This document shows, piece by piece, positions 5,334 to 7,953 of a DNA stretch of 7,953 bases. The stretch spans positions 1 through 7,953 of the forward strand of contig JAFLCM010000108.1 of NCBI GenBank assembly GCA_017303565.1. The letters are read 5' to 3'. Under the pieces are notes generated by a model. It was not told the origin of the DNA, searched no databases, and worked only from the letters and a program-made list of their open reading frames with translations. How positions within the stretch are numbered: position 1 is the stretch's first letter; every line of letters begins with the position of its first letter. Source of the stretch: Planctomycetota bacterium. GTDB lineage: Bacteria > Planctomycetota > Phycisphaerae > Phycisphaerales > UBA1924. A program made the translations under genes and the position numbers.

Positions 5334-5795
5334 ATGCGGACTCAAGCGGTCATCGCCCTTCTCGCCGTCGCCCTCGGCGGCCTCGCGGGAGCGGGCGCGT
5401 ACACCTTCCGCTACGCCGAGGGGCTGTCGTACATGTCGAACGACCCGGCGGCGTGCGTGAACTGCCACATCATGCGCGAGCATTACGACGGGTGGCAGAA
5501 GTCGGCCCACCACGCCGCCGCCACCTGCAACGACTGCCACGTCCCGCAGGACCTGGTCGGCAAGTACACCGCCAAGGCGGTCCACGGCTGGCGCCACAGC
5601 AAGGCCTTCACCCTGCAGGACTTCCACGAGCCGATCCGCATCACCGACGAGGACCTGCGCATCGTCCAGGACAACTGCCTGCGCTGCCACGGCGAACTGA
5701 CCAGCCAGATGAGCGCCCACGCCGGGCCTCACGGCGTCGAGCAGGCCAACTGCACCCACTGTCACCAGGGCGTCGGGCACGGGCCGCGGCGCTGA
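5334..5795 (+). CDS. nrfH: Cytochrome c nitrite reductase small subunit NrfH
   Basis: A 153-residue tetrahaem cytochrome of the NapC/NirT family that oxidises menaquinol and hands electrons to NrfA. Residues 4-24 form the single N-terminal membrane anchor; the rest is periplasmic. Four CXXCH haem sites are present: CVNCH 41-45, CNDCH 65-69, CLRCH 115-119 and CTHCH 140-144. The first is followed by I-M (M47), matching the CXXCHxM arrangement in which a methionine binds haem 1 in NrfH. Length agrees with the family (about 150-170). It is the first gene of a two-gene operon, 19 nt before nrfA, with its own promoter-like element directly upstream and no Shine-Dalgarno sequence. The pairing with NrfA makes the NrfH assignment firm as opposed to a generic NapC. 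Confidence 0.94.
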   Translation: MRTQAVIALLAVALGGLAGAGAYTFRYAEGLSYMSNDPAACVNCHIMREHYDGWQKSAHHAAATCNDCHVPQDLVGKYTAKAVHGWRHSKAFTLQDFHEPIRITDEDLRIVQDNCLRCHGELTSQMSAHAGPHGVEQANCTHCHQGVGHGPRR

Positions 5796-5802
5796 TTCTC
5801 CC

Positions 5803-5806
5803 GGAG
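5803..5806 (+). promoter_or_regulatory. Shine-Dalgarno sequence of nrfA
   Basis: GGAG lies 8 nt before the nrfA ATG at 5815, in the 19-nt gap after the nrfH stop. It supports this start and Shine-Dalgarno-led translation for the second gene of the operon. Confidence 0.65.
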
Positions 5807-5814
5807 ACCCCCAG

Positions 5815-7281
5815 ATGCCCACGAACAAACCCCGCGCCCGCACCGGAGGCGTCGCCGGCTACCTGCTCATCGCCGTCGTCGCCGCCCTGGCCGCGATCGG
5901 CGTGATGCTGCTCTACGGCAACATCGCCGTCCGCAAGCACGAGGGCGTCAGCCGCGTCTTCGAGGTCGCCACCCTCACCGAGGAGACCGTCGACCCCTCG
6001 GTCTGGGGCAAGAACTTCCCCCGCCAGTACGACTCCTACAAGCGCACGGTGGACGTCACGCACACCAAGCACGGCGGGAGCGAGGCGTTCCAGAAACTCG
6101 ACGACGACCCCCGCTGGCGCGTCCTGTTCAAGGGCTACGCCTTCGGCATCGACTACCGCGAGGAGCGCGGGCACGCCTACATGCTCAGCGACCAGCGCGA
6201 GACCGAGCGCGTCACCAAGAAGTCACAGCCGGGCGCGTGCCTGCAGTGCCACGCCTCCGCCGTCAACGCCTACCGCAAAGTCGGCCTCGAGAAAGGCGCG
6301 AAGGGCGCGATCTCCGACCCCCTGCTGAGCGAGGGCGGGATGGAGCAGCTCACCAAGGGCTTCGAGGCGGTCTGCGGCATGGACTACAACGACGCGACCA
6401 AACTCGTCGAACACCCGGTCGCGTGCCTCGACTGCCACGACCCGACCACCATGGCGCTGCGCGTCACCCGCCCGGGGTTCATCGAGGGCATCCGCAACCT
6501 CGCCAAGAGCAGCGACCCCGTGCCGCACCTGCCCAGCATCGAGCGCTGGCGCAACAGCGACCGCAAGAAGGACTACGACCCCAACGCCGACCCCAGCCGC
6601 CAGGAGATGCGCTCGATGGTCTGCGGGCAGTGCCACGTTGAGTACTACTTCAAGCCCCCGACGAAGGTCGTGACCTACCCGTGGCACAACGGGCTGAAGA
6701 TGGAGCAGATCGAGAAGTACTACAACGAGGTGGGCTGGAAGGACTGGCAGCACGCCGTCAGCGGCGCGCCGGTGCTCAAGGCCCAGCACCCCGAGTTCGA
6801 GATGTGGAGCCAGGGCATCCACGCCCGCAGCGGCGTGTCGTGCGCTGACTGCCACATGCCCTACGTCCGCGAGGGCGCGGTGAAGGTGAGCAGCCACCAC
6901 GTCCGCAGCCCGCTCTTGAACATCGCCCAGTCCTGCCAGGTGTGCCACCCGTACTCCGAGAGCGAGATCAAGTCGCGCGTGGAGACGATCCAGGACCGCA
7001 CCAAGACCCTCATGATCCGCGCTGAGGAAGCGACCCTCGCGACGATCACGGCCATCGAGGCCGCGGCCAAGGCCGGCGCCACCGACGACGCCCTGAAGGA
7101 CGCCCGCGAGATGCACCGCAAGGCCCAGTGGCGCCTCGACTTCATCGCCGCCGAGAACTCTATGGGCTTCCACGCCCCGCAAGAGGCGGCCCGAATCCTC
7201 GGCGAGGCCATCGACTACGCCCGCCAGGGCGAACTGCTGGCGGTGAAACTCGCCCCGGCGAGCGCGTCGGGCGCGAAGTAG
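5815..7281 (+). CDS. nrfA: Cytochrome c nitrite reductase catalytic subunit NrfA (CXXCH-type haem 1)
   Basis: A 488-residue pentahaem enzyme that reduces nitrite to ammonium with six electrons in the periplasm (dissimilatory nitrate/nitrite reduction to ammonium). Residues 14-34 are a hydrophobic helix without a clear cleavage site, so it may stay membrane-anchored. Haem sites: CLQCH 142-146 (active-site haem), CLDCH 204-208, CGQCH 270-274, CADCH 343-347, CQVCH 374-378. Catalytic residues fit the family: R118 in RGHAY, Y277 in CHVEYYF, H325 in KAQHPEFE. E276, Y277, K322 and Q324 match the E. coli calcium-site residues E215, Y216, K261 and Q263. The C-terminal AQWRLDF...NSMGFHAP segment is also typical. 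The active-site haem motif ends in His rather than the Lys of E. coli and Wolinella enzymes, a known variant. Length is normal for NrfA. The octahaem nitrite reductases are excluded by five haem sites only. Confidence 0.97.
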   Translation: MPTNKPRARTGGVAGYLLIAVVAALAAIGVMLLYGNIAVRKHEGVSRVFEVATLTEETVDPSVWGKNFPRQYDSYKRTVDVTHTKHGGSEAFQKLDDDPRWRVLFKGYAFGIDYREERGHAYMLSDQRETERVTKKSQPGACLQCHASAVNAYRKVGLEKGAKGAISDPLLSEGGMEQLTKGFEAVCGMDYNDATKLVEHPVACLDCHDPTTMALRVTRPGFIEGIRNLAKSSDPVPHLPSIERWRNSDRKKDYDPNADPSRQEMRSMVCGQCHVEYYFKPPTKVVTYPWHNGLKMEQIEKYYNEVGWKDWQHAVSGAPVLKAQHPEFEMWSQGIHARSGVSCADCHMPYVREGAVKVSSHHVRSPLLNIAQSCQVCHPYSESEIKSRVETIQDRTKTLMIRAEEATLATITAIEAAAKAGATDDALKDAREMHRKAQWRLDFIAAENSMGFHAPQEAARILGEAIDYARQGELLAVKLAPASASGAK

Positions 7282-7301
7282 TCGGACGAATCGGCATCGT
7301 T

Positions 7302-7350
7302 CAAGAGGGCCAACCCCGGACCAGCCAGCCCGGAAGAGTTGGCCCTCTTG
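7302..7350. terminator. Dispersed palindromic element, copy C; probable bidirectional terminator
   Basis: CAAGAGGGCCAAC at 7302-7314 and GTTGGCCCTCTTG at 7338-7350 form a perfect 13-bp inverted repeat with a 23-nt loop. It starts 20 nt after the nrfA stop and ends 15 nt before the stop of the convergent thioredoxin gene. It shares arms and the start of the loop (CCCGG) with copies A and B. A run of several T is absent on both sides, so termination would depend on the stem. Confidence 0.8.
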
Positions 7351-7365
7351 CGTTGGCGACCGCGC

Positions 7366-7794
7366 TCACTTCGCGTTCGCTTCCAGCCAATCGACCATCT
7401 CGCCCGCCGAGAGCGCCCCGGAGTGGCGGGCCACTTCCTCGCCGCCCTTGAGCACGATCACCGTCGGCATGGCCTGAATCCCGAACCGCTCCGCCAGTTC
7501 CGGGCTCTTGTCCACGTCGAACTGGAACGCCACCGCGTTCGACCTCACCCAGTCGGTCACTTTCGCGCTGGGCCACGTCCAGGCGTCCATGCTCTTGCAC
7601 GGCCCGCACCAGGACGCCATCGCGTCGACCACCAGCGCCCGCCCGCAGGCGTCGGCCTTGGACATCGCCTGCTCGAACGTGCCCGTCTCAAAGACCTCGG
7701 GCCGCCCCGCCCAGAAGGGGTTGCGCCACGCGAACAGCGCCGCCAGGAACGCCAGCAGCACGAGCGGGAAAGCGAGTTTGCGCAGCGTGTTCAT
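7366..7794 (-). CDS. Membrane-anchored periplasmic thioredoxin-like protein
   Basis: A 142-residue protein with a short basic start and one hydrophobic helix at 7-23, followed by a thioredoxin fold facing the periplasm. The active site is SWCGPCK with C63 and C66; the cis-proline loop is AMPT with P110; the strand VAFQFDVDKS (87-96) and KGGEEVARHSGALSAGE (116-132) fit the fold. The spacing SWCGPCKSMDAWTWPSAKV is like the DsbD gamma domain and Thioredoxin_7-type proteins. It is likely a reductase for periplasmic disulfides, possibly for apocytochrome cysteines before haem attachment, which would suit its place beside nrfHA; this is inference, since it is convergent with nrfA and not in the same operon. 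Upstream, AACAAT lies 5 nt before the ATG, a weak promoter candidate; no Shine-Dalgarno sequence is seen. Confidence 0.88.
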   Translation of the reverse strand: MNTLRKLAFPLVLLAFLAALFAWRNPFWAGRPEVFETGTFEQAMSKADACGRALVVDAMASWCGPCKSMDAWTWPSAKVTDWVRSNAVAFQFDVDKSPELAERFGIQAMPTVIVLKGGEEVARHSGALSAGEMVDWLEANAK

Positions 7795-7842
7795 GGCGGA
7801 TTGTTGGCCGCCCGCCCGAGCAGGGACAGGGGCGCTTCCACC

Positions 7843-7848
7843 TACGAT
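7843..7848 (+). promoter_or_regulatory. TANNNT -10-like hexamer before the last gene
   Basis: TACGAT lies 5 nt before a GTG at 7854 that opens a frame running to the window edge. The spacing is one base shorter than in the sugE, scoA and nrfH cases. No convincing -35 is seen. Confidence 0.35.
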
Positions 7849-7853
7849 CCCGC

Positions 7854-7953
7854 GTGAGCCATGCGTTCGACGAGTACGACCAGAGCGATCCGCACGGGAC
7901 CGGCCCGGGCCGCGAGGATGCCGACGAGGCCCGCGGCGGCCGCCTGCCGCCCG
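7854..7953 (+). CDS. Probable N-terminus of an unrecognised protein, 3' partial
   Basis: From the GTG at 7854 the frame is open to the window end (33 codons) and encodes a hydrophilic, acidic stretch beginning SHAFDEYDQSDPHG. There is no signal peptide or membrane segment. The frame is chosen over the ATG at 7861, whose translation is a Ser/Thr/Arg-rich shadow type, and because a TANNNT hexamer stands just before the GTG. It diverges from the thioredoxin gene with a gap of 59 nt. Too little is visible to name a family. Confidence 0.4.
   Translation, partial: MSHAFDEYDQSDPHGTGPGREDADEARGGRLPP

Noticed and set aside
7861..7953. ATG at 7861 as the start of the last gene
   Set aside because: Its frame gives a Ser/Thr/Arg/Ala-rich translation typical of a shadow, while the GTG frame at 7854 gives a more natural composition and has a -10-like hexamer at the expected place.

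Overview
The window is about two-thirds G+C or higher and reads as chromosomal DNA of a planctomycete, most likely from the class Phycisphaerae. The best evidence is a secreted beta-helix-like protein (1936-3489) ending in a tandem dockerin-type Ca-binding motif closed by a terminal Cys, a C-terminus typical of that group. The protein-level similarities named here come from recognising families by eye; no database search was run.

Layout. (1) 3-1341, plus strand: the 3' part of a membrane protein that joins a PAP2-type phosphatase domain to an Lgt (prolipoprotein diacylglyceryl transferase)-like domain; its reading frame breaks near 957-963. (2) 1345-1704, minus: a SugE/Gdx-type SMR exporter. 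(3) 1936-3489, plus: the exported dockerin-like protein, followed by a strong hairpin at 3529-3564. (4) 3565-3736: a convergent gap holding an AT-rich island with repeated AGTTAY motifs. (5) 5187 down to 3737, minus: a three-gene operon made of CoA-transferase subunit A and two small membrane proteins of unknown function. (6) 5334-7281, plus: nrfH-nrfA, the membrane quinol dehydrogenase and pentahaem nitrite reductase for respiratory ammonification of nitrite. (7) 7366-7794, minus: a membrane-anchored periplasmic thioredoxin-like protein. (8) 7854 onward, plus: the probable start of another gene.

Two patterns run across the genes. A dispersed palindrome, with arms containing AAGRGGGCCAA and TTGGCCCTCTT, occurs three times: inside the Lgt-like frame, in the scoA/nrfH divergent gap, and between the convergent ends of nrfA and the thioredoxin gene. 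Only the last position is an obvious place for a terminator. Also, sugE, scoA and nrfH each have a TANNNT hexamer exactly 6 nt before the ATG and no Shine-Dalgarno sequence, while nrfA and the second gene of the scoA operon have clear Shine-Dalgarno sequences. That suggests leaderless transcription for genes that begin a transcript and Shine-Dalgarno-led translation inside operons.

Functionally, nrfHA is the one complete and clearly understood system: NrfH takes electrons from the quinol pool and NrfA reduces nitrite to ammonium in the periplasm. NrfA has a CXXCH (not CXXCK) first haem site, so a dedicated NrfEFG-type lyase should not be needed. No phage, IS element, CRISPR array, tRNA or rRNA was seen.
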